From positions 1 through 59,879 of the forward strand of contig ONGY01000023.1 of the NCBI GenBank assembly GCA_900317475.1: 59,879 nucleotides of DNA, in the 5' to 3' direction. The notes below the pieces were generated by a model. That model was given only the letters and a program-made list of their open reading frames with translations. It made no database searches and had not been told where the DNA came from. Each line of letters starts with the position of its first letter. The stretch's first letter is position 1. This document shows positions 1-9,472 of this stretch, piece after piece. Origin of the DNA: an uncultured Lachnospiraceae bacterium. Its GTDB lineage: Bacteria; Bacillota; Clostridia; Lachnospirales; Lachnospiraceae. Both the position numbers and the translations under genes were made by a program.

Positions 1-55
1 CGGCCTCCTAAACCCGGCAGCGTGGCCCGGGCGCAGGCCTGGCGAAGTCTCCGTC

Positions 56-3000
56 TCAATGCAGCAGATCAGAAAAGTCAGAGAGAAGCTTCTCCACCGT
101 GGCGAGCAGGATCTCCTCGTCCTTCTCGGTGATGCCCGACGGGCGGTAGGTGTATTCGAAAACCGGCTCTCCCTTGGCCACGAAGGAGAGGTTCGGGCGG
201 TTCCGGTTCAGGAACGCGGGAATGTTCGCGACGCGGACATTCGCCTTCGGAGCGGGTTTGATCGTGATCTTGCCCGCATAGCCGTTGATCGAGACAATAT
301 CGAGCTTCTCCGCGACGGAGCGGATGAGCGCGATGCGCAGCAGATTCGCTGCAGGTGCCGGAACGTCGCCGAACCGGTCCTTCAGCTCGTCCTCGCAGTC
401 ACGGCAGTCATCGAGCGAGGAAATTTCCGAGATCTTCTTGTAAATATCGAGTTTCTGCGCCTCGTTGACGATGTAGGTTTCCGGCATGTAGGCGTCGACG
501 CCAAGCCGAACTTCGCAAGTCTTCTCCTCTGTGACCGGCTCTCCCTTCGCTTTCGCGACAGCCGAATTCAGCATCTTGCAGTAAAGATCATAGCCGACCT
601 CGGCCATGTGGCCGTGCTGGGCCTTTCCGAGGACGCTTCCGGCGCCGCGGATCTCAAGGTCGCGCATGGCGATGCGGTAGCCGCTGCCGAGGTCCGTGAA
701 TTCCCGGATGGCAGAAAGGCGTTTCTCCGCCTCTTCTCTCAGCATCCGGTCGCGCTTGTACATCAGGAATGCATAGGCTGTCCTGGATGAGCGGCCGATG
801 CGTCCCCGGAGCTGGTAGAGCTGGGCAAGTCCCAGCCTGTCCGCATCCTGAATGATCATGGTGTTGACATTTGAGATATCGAGGCCGGTCTCAATGATCG
901 TCGTCGAAACCAGCACGTCGATCTTCCGGCCGATGAAGTCGTACATGATCTCCTCGAGCTGTTTTTCATCCATCTGGCCGTGCGCATAGGCAATCGTCGC
1001 CTCCGGCACCATTTTCTGCAGATCGAGGGTGACGCGGTCGATGTCATTGACCCGGTTCGAGACATAATAAACCTGTCCGCCGCGCGAGAGCTCGCGCATG
1101 ATGGCCTCGCGGACCATGACTTCATTGTATTCCATTACATACGTCTGGATCGGCTGCCGGTCCTCGGGCGCCTGCTCGAGGATGCTCATGTCACGGATTC
1201 CGGAAAGACTCATGTGCAGCGTGCGCGGAATGGGTGTCGCCGTCAGGGTGAGCACATCGATGTTTTCGCGCACCTTCTTGATCTTTTCCTTCTGGGCCAC
1301 GCCAAAGCGCTGTTCCTCATCGATGACGAGGAGCCCGAGGTTTTTAAACTTCACGTCCTTTGAAAGCAGCCTGTGTGTCCCGATGACAATATCGCAACTT
1401 CCGTCCGCAAGGCCCTTAATGGTCTTCTTCTGTTCGGAGGCGGAGGCAAACCGCGAGAGCATGCCAATATTCACCGGGAATCCGCGCATACGCTCAGTAA
1501 ACGTGTTGTAGTGCTGCTGTGCGAGAATGGTCGTCGGCACGAGAACGGCAACCTGGCAGCTGTCCTGCACCGCCTTGAACGCAGCACGGAGTGCGACCTC
1601 GGTCTTTCCGTACCCGACATCACCGCAGATCAGACGGTCCATAATCTTCGGCGACTCCATGTCCTTCTTCACATCCGCAATCGCCGCAAGCTGATCGTCT
1701 GTCTCCTGATACGGGAACATTTCCTCAAACTCGCGCTGCCACGGCGTATCCGGTCCGAACACATGCCCCTGCTCCGCCTGGCGCTTCGCATAAAGCTCGA
1801 CAAGATCCTGGGCGACCTCATCGACCGCCTTCTCGACTTTTTTGCGCGTGTTGTTCCATTCCTGCGTGCCGAGGCGGGAGAGTTTCGGCGAGGCTTTGTC
1901 ACCGCCCGAATACTTCTGCAGGACACCCAGGTCCGTCGGAAGGACGTAGAGCAGGTCGCCGCTTCCGTACTCGATCTTGATGTAATCCTTCGCGATATGG
2001 TTTACTTCAATCTTCTCGATGCCGCGGTAGATGCCGATGCCGTGATCCTCATGGACGACATAGTCGCCCACCTTCAGATCCTGCAGCGAGCGAATCTTCT
2101 CGCCGCCCTCAAAGCGGTGATGATGCTTCTGTTTCTTTCTCTCCTGGCCGAAAATATCGGTCTCGGCGATGACCATGAAGCCGATTGTGGGATATTCAAA
2201 GCCATGTCCCGCATGTCCGTAGCAGGTCTCGACCTCTCCGGGCGCCGGCACACGCTCCGGGTCCTCCGAGTAGAAAGCAAGCGCGTCCGCGTTCGTGAGA
2301 TCCTGCGCAAGGCGTCTTGCGCGTGTGCGCGACGCAGAGAGAATCAGGACACGCTCGCGCTTCTGCCTGGCCTTCTTAAGATCCGATGTGAGAGCGTCAA
2401 AACTATTATTGTACGGCGCGGTCTCGCGGGCATGGACGTGAATCTCGTGCCCCGGGAAGAGCGTATCTCTCTTCGAAAGGCTGCAGACTGCCGCGCGGCG
2501 GTATTTTGAAATCTGTACATTTACCTCCTCTTCGGAGAAGAGAAGGTCCATCTGCCCCGGCAGAATGTACCCGCCGAGTGCCCGTTCGGACATACTCTCG
2601 CGGAATTCGAGCGCGACCGCCTGCGCATGCTCTGCAATGCGGGCAGGCTCATCCATGAAGATGACCGTATTATCGCGCGGGCAGAGGGAAAGGAAATTAA
2701 CCGCCGCCGGGTAGAAATACCGGATGAAGCTCTCGAGGGCCGAATAATCCTTCATCTCCTCTGCGCGCTCGAGGCACTCGTCCGTGTTCTTCTTAAGGCG
2801 TGCCGCCTCTTCTGTCTTCATATCCTTCCGGAGAGACGCCACTCGTTCCTCTTCTTCCCTGCGGATTTTTGCAAGACCCTCCGTAAGGCGGCTCTTTGAG
2901 AGAATGATCTCCGATGCCGGATAGATATGGACCGAATCCAGCTGCTCGATCGAGCGCTGGCTCAGGATATCAAAAGAACGGATAGAAGTGATGTCATCGC

Positions 3001-3601
3001 CCCAGAATTCGATACGGCAGGGATTCTCCTGCGTGAGGTCGAAGACATCGAGAATATCGCCGCGCACCGCGAACTGGCCAGGACTGTCGACCTGGAAATT
3101 CCGCTCATAGCCCATAGCCGTGAGCTTCGTCTCGATGGTCTCCTCCGTGATCGTCTCATTTTTGGAAAGATGGAGAATATTCTCCTTCAGAACGGCCAGC
3201 GGAATCTGCGGCGTCATAAGGGCAGAATACGTCGTGACAATCGTGGCTCCCCGCCCTTCCAGCAGCTGCCGCAGGCACTGGATGCGCTCTGTCTCGATTT
3301 CGCGGCTCCGCAGGTCCGCCTGATAGAAGATGAGATCCTTTGCCGGAAACTGCACCGTGTTCCGGTCATAAAACCGGCAGTCCTCCGCGATTTCCCTTGC
3401 CCGAAGCTCGCTGTAGGTGAGAATAAGCCGCACGCCTGCATGCGGCTTTACTTCCTCCGCATCCGCAAGCGCGAAGCAGAAGTGCACCTTCTGTGAGGAG
3501 ACGCAGCCATCGGCCAGAATATACCCTTCCGGCTCTGCAAGTTCGTTTACCGCATTATTGAATTGTTCCGATGCCCGGAGCGGGCTGAATATTGCTTTCA
3601 T
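56..3601 (-). CDS. mfd: Transcription-repair coupling factor Mfd
   Basis: Full-length Mfd (1181 aa), the superfamily 2 translocase that removes RNA polymerase stalled at DNA lesions and recruits UvrA. The N-terminal UvrB-like region comes first. A CarD-like polymerase-interaction domain follows near residue 510 (VGDYVVHEDHGIGIYRGIE). The RecG-like motor has Walker A GDVGYGKTE near residue 658, the DEEQ box (VIDEEQRFG), TATPIPRT and the motif VI QLRGRIGRS. The C-terminal TRCF domain is present. It starts 46 bases after the pth stop and is probably co-transcribed with pth, a common Firmicute pairing. The Shine-Dalgarno sequence is weak. No lesion was seen. Confidence 0.97.
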   Translation of the reverse strand: MKAIFSPLRASEQFNNAVNELAEPEGYILADGCVSSQKVHFCFALADAEEVKPHAGVRLILTYSELRAREIAEDCRFYDRNTVQFPAKDLIFYQADLRSREIETERIQCLRQLLEGRGATIVTTYSALMTPQIPLAVLKENILHLSKNETITEETIETKLTAMGYERNFQVDSPGQFAVRGDILDVFDLTQENPCRIEFWGDDITSIRSFDILSQRSIEQLDSVHIYPASEIILSKSRLTEGLAKIRREEEERVASLRKDMKTEEAARLKKNTDECLERAEEMKDYSALESFIRYFYPAAVNFLSLCPRDNTVIFMDEPARIAEHAQAVALEFRESMSERALGGYILPGQMDLLFSEEEVNVQISKYRRAAVCSLSKRDTLFPGHEIHVHARETAPYNNSFDALTSDLKKARQKRERVLILSASRTRARRLAQDLTNADALAFYSEDPERVPAPGEVETCYGHAGHGFEYPTIGFMVIAETDIFGQERKKQKHHHRFEGGEKIRSLQDLKVGDYVVHEDHGIGIYRGIEKIEVNHIAKDYIKIEYGSGDLLYVLPTDLGVLQKYSGGDKASPKLSRLGTQEWNNTRKKVEKAVDEVAQDLVELYAKRQAEQGHVFGPDTPWQREFEEMFPYQETDDQLAAIADVKKDMESPKIMDRLICGDVGYGKTEVALRAAFKAVQDSCQVAVLVPTTILAQQHYNTFTERMRGFPVNIGMLSRFASASEQKKTIKGLADGSCDIVIGTHRLLSKDVKFKNLGLLVIDEEQRFGVAQKEKIKKVRENIDVLTLTATPIPRTLHMSLSGIRDMSILEQAPEDRQPIQTYVMEYNEVMVREAIMRELSRGGQVYYVSNRVNDIDRVTLDLQKMVPEATIAYAHGQMDEKQLEEIMYDFIGRKIDVLVSTTIIETGLDISNVNTMIIQDADRLGLAQLYQLRGRIGRSSRTAYAFLMYKRDRMLREEAEKRLSAIREFTDLGSGYRIAMRDLEIRGAGSVLGKAQHGHMAEVGYDLYCKMLNSAVAKAKGEPVTEEKTCEVRLGVDAYMPETYIVNEAQKLDIYKKISEISSLDDCRDCEDELKDRFGDVPAPAANLLRIALIRSVAEKLDIVSINGYAGKITIKPAPKANVRVANIPAFLNRNRPNLSFVAKGEPVFEYTYRPSGITEKDEEILLATVEKLLSDFSDLLH

Positions 3602-3647
3602 TGTATGCTGACTTCTTCATTGCTCTGCGGGGCGTTTTCCCGGCAGC

Positions 3648-4241
3648 TTATTGTCCGGACTTCCTCCTGCCGCATTTCGTATTGAACCGGTTCATGGCTT
3701 CCTCGACGCCTTCCGTCAAAATCACCGGAACCGCTTCCGCGGCGCGCTTCTCGGATGAATCCAGAAGCTCCCTGTCTTCTCCCGTCGGATGGCCGAGAAC
3801 ATAATCTGCAAGGTCATAGTCCGGCGACGGCTTCGCGCCGACTCCGACGCGGATCCTCGTAAACCCGTCCGTGCCGAGATTCAATATGATGTTCTTAAGA
3901 CCGTTGTGGCCTCCGGCACTTCCCTTCGGCCGCACCCGGATCTGCCCCAGCGGCTGGTCGATATCGTCGCAGATGACAATCACATCGGTTTCCGGATCCG
4001 CCTTGTAGAAATCGACCTGTTCGCGGATGGCCTCCCCCGAGAGATTCATGTAGGTCTGCGGCTTCATGAGAAGCACTTTCTCTCCCTCTATATATCCTTT
4101 TGCAACAAGGCTTTTTCCGTCCCGCGTCTGCGCCGGGAAATGATATTCCTCCGACAGAATGTCGATGACTTCAAACCCTGTATTGTGTCTTGTCTTTACA
4201 TATTCCCTGCCCGGATTCCCGAGACCTGCAATGATTTTCAT
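3648..4241 (-). CDS. pth: Peptidyl-tRNA hydrolase
   Basis: A 197-residue bacterial-type Pth, which frees tRNA from prematurely released peptidyl-tRNA. It opens MKIIAGLGNPG, followed by the family motif containing the catalytic His (KTRHNTGFEVID) and the substrate-binding LMKPQTYMNLSGE and DDIDQPLGQIRVR segments. I chose the ATG at 4241 because a GGGAGGT ribosome-binding site lies just upstream and the family start matches; an upstream extension in the same frame looks non-coding. It lies between spoVG, separated by a terminator, and mfd. The spoVG-pth-mfd order is typical of Firmicutes. Confidence 0.96.
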   Translation of the reverse strand: MKIIAGLGNPGREYVKTRHNTGFEVIDILSEEYHFPAQTRDGKSLVAKGYIEGEKVLLMKPQTYMNLSGEAIREQVDFYKADPETDVIVICDDIDQPLGQIRVRPKGSAGGHNGLKNIILNLGTDGFTRIRVGVGAKPSPDYDLADYVLGHPTGEDRELLDSSEKRAAEAVPVILTEGVEEAMNRFNTKCGRRKSGQ

Positions 4242-4317
4242 AGAATGGAAACCTCCCTGTCTTTCCCGTGCTAATGATAAACGCTGCGGCCCGGGGCCGC
4301 AATCCGCCGTGGCAGGC

Positions 4318-4380
4318 AAAAAAATACCGACACTGCCCGATCTGACCCCTTTACAGCGTCAGAACAGACGGCACCGGTAT
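4318..4380 (-). terminator. Rho-independent terminator after spoVG
   Basis: On the minus strand a long imperfect hairpin (outer stem ATACCG/CGGTAT, with inner TGCC/GGCA and TGAC/GTCA pairs) runs directly into seven T residues. It lies about 130 bases after the spoVG stop and separates the glgC-glgD-spoVG unit from pth-mfd. Confidence 0.65.
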
Positions 4381-4511
4381 TCATCGTATGCAGGAATCTG
4401 CATGCTTTCCTCTTGTTTAATTCTCTGCCGCACACCGGCAGCAGGTTCTCAGGATCTTCATGTTGCAATCAGGCCGATTCAGTGCAGACACTGCACCGGA
4501 TCAGCACTTAC

Positions 4512-4787
4512 TTAATTGTTGGCATCCGGCTCCTCGAGACTTTGCCGGTAGCGTTCCAGAATGATTTTCTCAAGACTGGAACGTGTTTCGGAGTTGATAG
4601 GATGTGCGATATCTCTGAATTCACCATCCGCCGATTTTTTGCTCGGCATTGCGATGAATAACCCTTTTTCCCCCTCGATTACCTTGATGTCATGAACCAC
4701 AAACACGTTGTCGATCGTGATGGAAACAACCGCTTTCATCTTACCGTCCTTCGCAATTCTACGAACTCTCACATCCGTGATTTCCAT
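4512..4787 (-). CDS. spoVG: SpoVG family regulatory protein
   Basis: A 91-residue SpoVG, a small DNA/RNA-binding regulator of septation, sporulation and metabolism in Gram-positive bacteria. The family core is present: [39 protein letters not shown] and [11 protein letters not shown]. The start is the only sensible ATG, with an AGAGAGAAAG-type purine run upstream. It lies 82 bases downstream of glgD on the same strand and is followed by a terminator. It could be read from the glgCD transcript or from its own promoter in the short AT-rich gap. Confidence 0.95.
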   Translation of the reverse strand: MEITDVRVRRIAKDGKMKAVVSITIDNVFVVHDIKVIEGEKGLFIAMPSKKSADGEFRDIAHPINSETRSSLEKIILERYRQSLEEPDANN

Positions 4788-4869
4788 AGCTTTCTCTCTC
4801 TTTCTGCGATTTTTTGACGGTTAACCATATAACGATCACGATGTATGAATTAGAGTGCCTTACCGATCA

Positions 4870-5988
4870 TTACATAATGTACCTTGCGTTTTTCTCTACT
4901 ACTATCTTTACACCGTCCTCTCCTTTAAAATATGCATTCGCCTGAAGCGTATCACGGCTTTCTACTATGCAGTTCTCAATATAAGTGTTATCTCCGATAT
5001 ACACATCATTCAGAATGATGGAATTGCGGATCACGCAGTTGTTCCCGACATAAACCTTCTGGAACAGAACCGAGTTCTCGACAGTTCCGTTGATAATGCA
5101 TCCGGCTGCCAGGAGACTGTTGTGAACAGAAACTCCAGTATTGAACTTTGCCGGAGGCAGATCAAGCACTTTTGAATTGACCGGAGGGTATTGGCGGAAG
5201 AAGTAGTCTCTGACTTCCGGTCTGAGGAAATCCATGTTGGTGCGGAAGTAATCATCAACCGAGGCGATGTTGCTCCAGTAGTCCTTCATCGGATATCCGT
5301 AAATCCGCTTTACATCTTTATAACGGATCAGAATGTCCTGTACAAGATCATAGCGGCTCTCTTCCTGCGCCTTCTCGAGCAGCTCGATGAGCTGACGGCG
5401 GCGGATCACATAAATGCCGCAGGAAATTGTATTGGACTTTGCCACAATGGGCTTCTCTTCAAACTCACGGATTCTTCCGTCCTCATCCATGATGACGGTT
5501 CCATAGCGTTCGACATTCGTATCCGCAGGCATCTCACGCACAACAACAGTGATATCAGCCTTCTTGTCGATGTGATACTTGAGGACCTCATTATAGTCCA
5601 TCTTGTAGACACAGTCGCCAGAACAAATCACAACATACGGCTCGTGCGAATTCTTCAGAAAAGCCAGATTCTGCGCAATGGCATCCGCGGTGCCGCGATA
5701 CCAGCTGTTGCTCTCGTTCGTGAGCGCCGGCGTGAAGAGGAACATTCCTCCCTGCTTGCGCCCGAAATCCCACCACTTCGAAGAACTCAGATGCTCATTG
5801 AGGGAACGTGAGTTGTACTGCGTGAGGACAGCAACCTTCGAAATGTGAGACCACTCCATGTTGCTCAGGGCAAAATCAATGCTCCGGTAGCTGCCCGCAA
5901 TCGGCATCGCGCAGACCGCGCGCTTCTCGGAGAGCTCTCTCATGCGTTTGCTGTTGCCGCCTGCAAGAATAATTCCTATCGCTCTCAT
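4870..5988 (-). CDS. glgD: Glucose-1-phosphate adenylyltransferase, GlgD subunit
   Basis: A 372-residue GlgD paralogue of ADP-glucose pyrophosphorylase. Firmicutes encode GlgC and GlgD as partners in glycogen synthesis; GlgD usually lacks the full catalytic set and modulates GlgC. The nucleotidyltransferase start is degenerate ([19 protein letters not shown]), as is typical of GlgD, followed by [17 protein letters not shown] left-handed beta-helix end ([19 protein letters not shown]) closes the protein. Its ATG overlaps the glgC stop by four bases (ATGA), so the two subunits are translationally coupled. Confidence 0.95.
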   Translation of the reverse strand: MRAIGIILAGGNSKRMRELSEKRAVCAMPIAGSYRSIDFALSNMEWSHISKVAVLTQYNSRSLNEHLSSSKWWDFGRKQGGMFLFTPALTNESNSWYRGTADAIAQNLAFLKNSHEPYVVICSGDCVYKMDYNEVLKYHIDKKADITVVVREMPADTNVERYGTVIMDEDGRIREFEEKPIVAKSNTISCGIYVIRRRQLIELLEKAQEESRYDLVQDILIRYKDVKRIYGYPMKDYWSNIASVDDYFRTNMDFLRPEVRDYFFRQYPPVNSKVLDLPPAKFNTGVSVHNSLLAAGCIINGTVENSVLFQKVYVGNNCVIRNSIILNDVYIGDNTYIENCIVESRDTLQANAYFKGEDGVKIVVEKNARYIM

Positions 5989-7271
5989 GCCTGGTCACCT
6001 GCCTTAACAAGACTTTTGCCGCTCTCAAGACATCCGCCCGGAAAATCCTCTGCAGCCGTATCTCCGGACACCAGTGCATTTTTGCCGATGCTCACGCCGT
6101 CCGGTATATGCGATTTCTCGCCGACAACCGTAAGTCCGTCCCGGTAAATATTCGGTGCCGTCTCATTCGGCACCTCTGCGCCTTCACCGATGCGGACCCC
6201 GTTTCCAATGACGGCGCTCTCTGCGACGATCGCCTTTTCGAAATATCCGCCGCCTCCGATGACGGTGTCATTCATAATGATAGAATCACGGACGACGGTA
6301 CCCTCGCCGATGGTGACGCAGGTGCCGATGACGGAATTGATGACCTGTCCGTAAATCTCGCTGCCCTCGCCGACGATCGAGCGCTCGATGGAGCTGTTCG
6401 GTCCGAAGTACTGCGGCGGAAGCGTGGTATTGCGTGTGTAGATTTTCCAGTACTCTTCGTACAGGTTGAACTCCGGAACGACATCGATGAGCTCCATGTT
6501 CGCCTGCCAGTAGCTCGTGAGCGTTCCGACATCCTTCCAGTAGCCGTTGAATTCATAGGCATACAGCTTCTTGCCCTGATCCCGGCAGTACGGAATAATA
6601 TGTTTTCCAAAATCAAGACCCGGCTGCGAAGCGTTCGAGAGCAGCGCCTCCTTCAGAACCGGCCATGAGAAAATGTAAATGCCCATGGACGCGAGATTGC
6701 TGCGCGGGTGTTCCGGTTTCTCCTCAAAATCCGTGATGCGGCTGTCCTCATTCGTGACCATGATTCCGAACCGCTTTGCTTCCTCCATAGGAACCGGCAT
6801 GACTGCGATGGTTACGTCCGCGCCCTTCTCCTTGTGATAATCGAGCATCGTCTCGTAATCCATCTTATAAATATGATCTCCGGAGAGAATCAGTACATAG
6901 TCCGGATTGTATGTTTCGATATAATCAATGTTCTGGTAAATTGCATTCGCCGTGCCGGTGTACCACTCCGTGTCCTCCATCTTCTCATAGGGAGGAAGTA
7001 CCGTGACGCCGCCGACGTTCCTGTCGAGATCCCACGGAATACCGATCCCGATGTGCGTATTCAGCTTCAGGGGCCTGTACTGCGTTAAAACTCCGACTGT
7101 ATCGATTCCAGAGTTTACGCAATTGCTCAGAGGGAAATCGATGATGCGGTATTTGCCGCCGAAACAGACGGCCGGCTTTGCCATTTTGGATGTAAGAATA
7201 CCAAGACGGCTTCCCTGCCCTCCGGCAAGAAGCATGGCAATCATTTCTTTTTTGATCATACCAACACGCAT
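5985..7271 (-). CDS. glgC: Glucose-1-phosphate adenylyltransferase, GlgC
   Basis: The catalytic subunit of ADP-glucose pyrophosphorylase (428 aa), which makes ADP-glucose from glucose-1-phosphate and ATP for glycogen. The signature [12 protein letters not shown] is intact, followed by [19 protein letters not shown], the substrate-binding [14 protein letters not shown] and FEEKP, and a C-terminal beta-helix. The start is uncertain: ATG 7271 or ATG 7259 ([11 protein letters not shown]), neither with a good Shine-Dalgarno sequence. First gene of the glgC-glgD(-spoVG) unit, divergent from murC across a roughly 500-base control region. Confidence 0.96.
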   Translation of the reverse strand: MRVGMIKKEMIAMLLAGGQGSRLGILTSKMAKPAVCFGGKYRIIDFPLSNCVNSGIDTVGVLTQYRPLKLNTHIGIGIPWDLDRNVGGVTVLPPYEKMEDTEWYTGTANAIYQNIDYIETYNPDYVLILSGDHIYKMDYETMLDYHKEKGADVTIAVMPVPMEEAKRFGIMVTNEDSRITDFEEKPEHPRSNLASMGIYIFSWPVLKEALLSNASQPGLDFGKHIIPYCRDQGKKLYAYEFNGYWKDVGTLTSYWQANMELIDVVPEFNLYEEYWKIYTRNTTLPPQYFGPNSSIERSIVGEGSEIYGQVINSVIGTCVTIGEGTVVRDSIIMNDTVIGGGGYFEKAIVAESAVIGNGVRIGEGAEVPNETAPNIYRDGLTVVGEKSHIPDGVSIGKNALVSGDTAAEDFPGGCLESGKSLVKAGDQA

Positions 7272-7366
7272 TCTTTAAATCTTGTCTGATTTAAGTCTTA
7301 TTTGAGGGTAGAGAAACAGACCGCTGAAGGATCAGCGGCGGAGGCGTTTCTTGAACCTGTATACAA

Positions 7367-7396
7367 ATTATAACACAGCAATTGTTGAAACGGAAC
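7367..7396 (-). promoter_or_regulatory. Possible glgC promoter
   Basis: A minus-strand TATAAT at 7367-7372 lies about 95 bases before glgC. The -35 is poor (GTTCCG at 7391-7396, 18-base spacing), so an activator may be needed. Between it and glgC is a 7-bp stem-loop (CCGCTGA/TCAGCGG, 7321-7338). Confidence 0.35.
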
Positions 7397-7442
7397 TTTT
7401 ACGGTCCGTAAGCGGCCCTTTTTATGTCAAAATTCAACAATT
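7380..7442. repeat. Inverted repeat in the glgC/murC divergent region
   Basis: AATTGTTGAA at 7380-7389 is repeated perfectly as TTCAACAATT at 7433-7442. Between them is a small palindrome, TACGGTCCGTA (7400-7410). It lies just upstream of the candidate glgC -10 and could be a paired operator or only AT-rich symmetry. The rest of the 7272-7768 gap holds only the promoters noted here. Confidence 0.45.
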
Positions 7443-7609
7443 TTCTGTGATAATTTGTCCGGCTTATTAAAAAAATGCCCTATTTCTGACTGTTTTTCCT
7501 CAATGGAACTTTCAAAATGAACTTACCGAAGGATTTTTTACTCATGCACTATTATACACACATTGTTTTGATGTTTGTATTCGTGTTTTTCAAAAAATGA
7601 TCTGTCTCC

Positions 7610-7636
7610 CTGACAGCAGCCCTCCTGCGGTATAAT
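7610..7636 (+). promoter_or_regulatory. Probable murC promoter
   Basis: A perfect TATAAT at 7631-7636 with CTGACA at 7610-7615 (15-base spacer, short). About 130 bases of leader follow, including a 7-bp hairpin (ACGGCGC/GCGCCGT) before murC. Confidence 0.5.
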
Positions 7637-7768
7637 AGCAAGACGGGTATGGACGAATGAAGTAGAATAAGATAGATAAAGATAGATATATGTACAGTAC
7701 GGCGCCTGGCGCCGTCAGTAAGCGGGCAAGGCTCCGCCGGCCGCCCCGGGCGGTCAGAAAGGGACACA

Positions 7769-9160
7769 ATGTATCAGGTTGACTTTAAAAATCCTTCAGC
7801 ACACATCTATTTCTGCGGCATCGGCGGCATCTCGATGAGCGGCCTTGCAGAAATTCTGCATTCCGAGGGCTTTACGGTTTCCGGCTCCGACCGGCAGCCG
7901 TCCGCGATGACAAAAAGGCTGGAAAGTCTCGGAATAAAAGTTTATTACGGTCAGAAAAAAGAAAATATCACAAAGGATATTGACGCGGCAGTTTTTACGG
8001 CGGCGATCCATCCCGACAATCCGGAATATGTCGCCGCGCGTGAGTTCGGCATTCCGATGCTCACCCGGGCACAGCTCCTGGGACAGGTCTGCAGCAACTA
8101 CGACCTCTCTGCCGCAGTCTCCGGAACGCACGGCAAGACCACGACGACCTGCCTTGTCTCGGAAATCCTGATGGAAGCCGGTTTTGATCCGACCATCTCT
8201 GTCGGCGGCATCTACGACCGCATCGGCGGCAACATCCGCGTGGGACAGTCCGAAAATTTCGTGACAGAGGCCTGCGAATACACGAACAGTTTCCTCTCGC
8301 TTTATCCGCGCATCGGCATCATTCTGGACATCGACGCCGACCACCTCGATTTCTTCAAGGATCTTGCGGACATCCGCCGTTCCTTCCATCAGTTTGCGCG
8401 CCAGATATCCCCGGACGGATGGCTTATCATCAACTCGGACATTGAAAATGTCTCCGAGATCACAGACGGCGTGCGCGCCCGCATCATCACCTATGGTTCC
8501 TCGCCGGAGAGCGACTATTATCCGAGTGACATCACGTATGATGATCTCGGATGCCCGACGTTCACCCTCAACCGCAGGAACGCTTCCTCCGCCCCCGCAC
8601 AGCAGAAGATCACACTCTCCATCCCCGGCGAGCACAATGTATACAATGCCTGTGCAGCGGCCGCGGCCGGCGATATCTACGGTGCTGAACCGGAAGTGAC
8701 AGCAAAGGCTCTTCGAAATTACAAAGGTGCAAAGCGGCGCTTTGAATACCGCGGCGAGATGAACGGCATCACCATTATCGACGATTACGCGCATCATCCG
8801 ACTGAAATTGCGGCGACCATCAACGCCGCAAAGAAGCTGAAGAAGGACCGCGTCGTCGTTGCTTTCATGCCGCACACGTACACGAGGACCAAGGCGCTCA
8901 TGGGTGATTTTGCAAAGGCCCTTTCTCTCGCCGATGAGGTCCTGCTCGCCGATATTTATCCGGCGCGTGAGACTGACAATCTCGGAATCAGCTCCGAAAC
9001 CCTGGCAGATGAAATTCATAAGCTGGGCCACTCGGCGGTCTATCTCGGAAGTTTTGAAAAAATCGAGGATTATGTCCGGAAAAATCTTCACAAAAATGAT
9101 TTGTTGATAACCATGGGTGCCGGAAACATCGACACTGTTGCGGATGATCTTCTTTCCTGA
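7769..9160 (+). CDS. murC: UDP-N-acetylmuramate--L-alanine ligase
   Basis: MurC (463 aa), the cytoplasmic ligase that adds L-alanine to UDP-N-acetylmuramic acid, the first peptide step of peptidoglycan synthesis. The N-terminal dinucleotide-like fold opens HIYFCGIGGISMSGLAEIL. The ATP-binding GTHGKTTTT lies near residue 116, the central domain has EACEYTNSFLSL and DIDADHLDFF, and the C-terminal ligase domain contains DDYAHHPTEI. The start is ATG 7769 with AAAGGG upstream. It is divergent from glgC. The reading frame and length match the family. Confidence 0.97.
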   Translation: MYQVDFKNPSAHIYFCGIGGISMSGLAEILHSEGFTVSGSDRQPSAMTKRLESLGIKVYYGQKKENITKDIDAAVFTAAIHPDNPEYVAAREFGIPMLTRAQLLGQVCSNYDLSAAVSGTHGKTTTTCLVSEILMEAGFDPTISVGGIYDRIGGNIRVGQSENFVTEACEYTNSFLSLYPRIGIILDIDADHLDFFKDLADIRRSFHQFARQISPDGWLIINSDIENVSEITDGVRARIITYGSSPESDYYPSDITYDDLGCPTFTLNRRNASSAPAQQKITLSIPGEHNVYNACAAAAAGDIYGAEPEVTAKALRNYKGAKRRFEYRGEMNGITIIDDYAHHPTEIAATINAAKKLKKDRVVVAFMPHTYTRTKALMGDFAKALSLADEVLLADIYPARETDNLGISSETLADEIHKLGHSAVYLGSFEKIEDYVRKNLHKNDLLITMGAGNIDTVADDLLS

Positions 9161-9201
9161 GCGCTTTTCGAACATTGTCCACTTAAAGGATTTTTAGCTT
9201 A

Positions 9202-9261
9202 TGTGGATGAGCCTGTGGATAACTTGCCGCGGAGAATCGGAAAAAGGAGGAGATATCCACA
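9202..9261. promoter_or_regulatory. Cluster of DnaA-box-like sites
   Basis: Three near-consensus DnaA boxes fall within 60 bases: TGTGGATGA (9202-9210, one mismatch), TGTGGATAA (9214-9222, a perfect reverse-orientation TTATCCACA) and ATATCCACA (9253-9261, one mismatch). They lie in the 312-base gap after murC and before the DnaD-domain gene. Further on are a weak promoter candidate (TATACT at 9351-9356 with a poor -35) and a GGCCGCA-armed inverted repeat near 9402-9434. Confidence 0.6.
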
Positions 9262-9472
9262 GAATCCACTTTTTCCATCTTTCCGGCGCCCGCCGCAGGC
9301 CGCGTTTTTTTCTGTGAGGTTTGCCCATTTAAGATCAAAATTTCCGGGTGTATACTTCAGTCATTCCAAAAAGAACTTTACGTCAAATTTACAGAGTGCC
9401 GGCCGCATACAGCGCCTTCCTGCCCGTGTGCGGCCGCATTCTTTCCGAATGAAGAAGTAAAATGCCTGGGGG

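Noticed and set aside
7796..9175. A 459-codon open frame opposite murC, and similar long frames opposite mfd, the 899-residue gene and dnaB
   Set aside because: All are antisense shadows of clear genes with Arg/His-rich, family-free translations.
9202..9261. Chromosomal origin oriC
   Set aside because: DnaA boxes are present, but dnaA, dnaN and rpmH are not nearby and no AT-rich unwinding element was seen.
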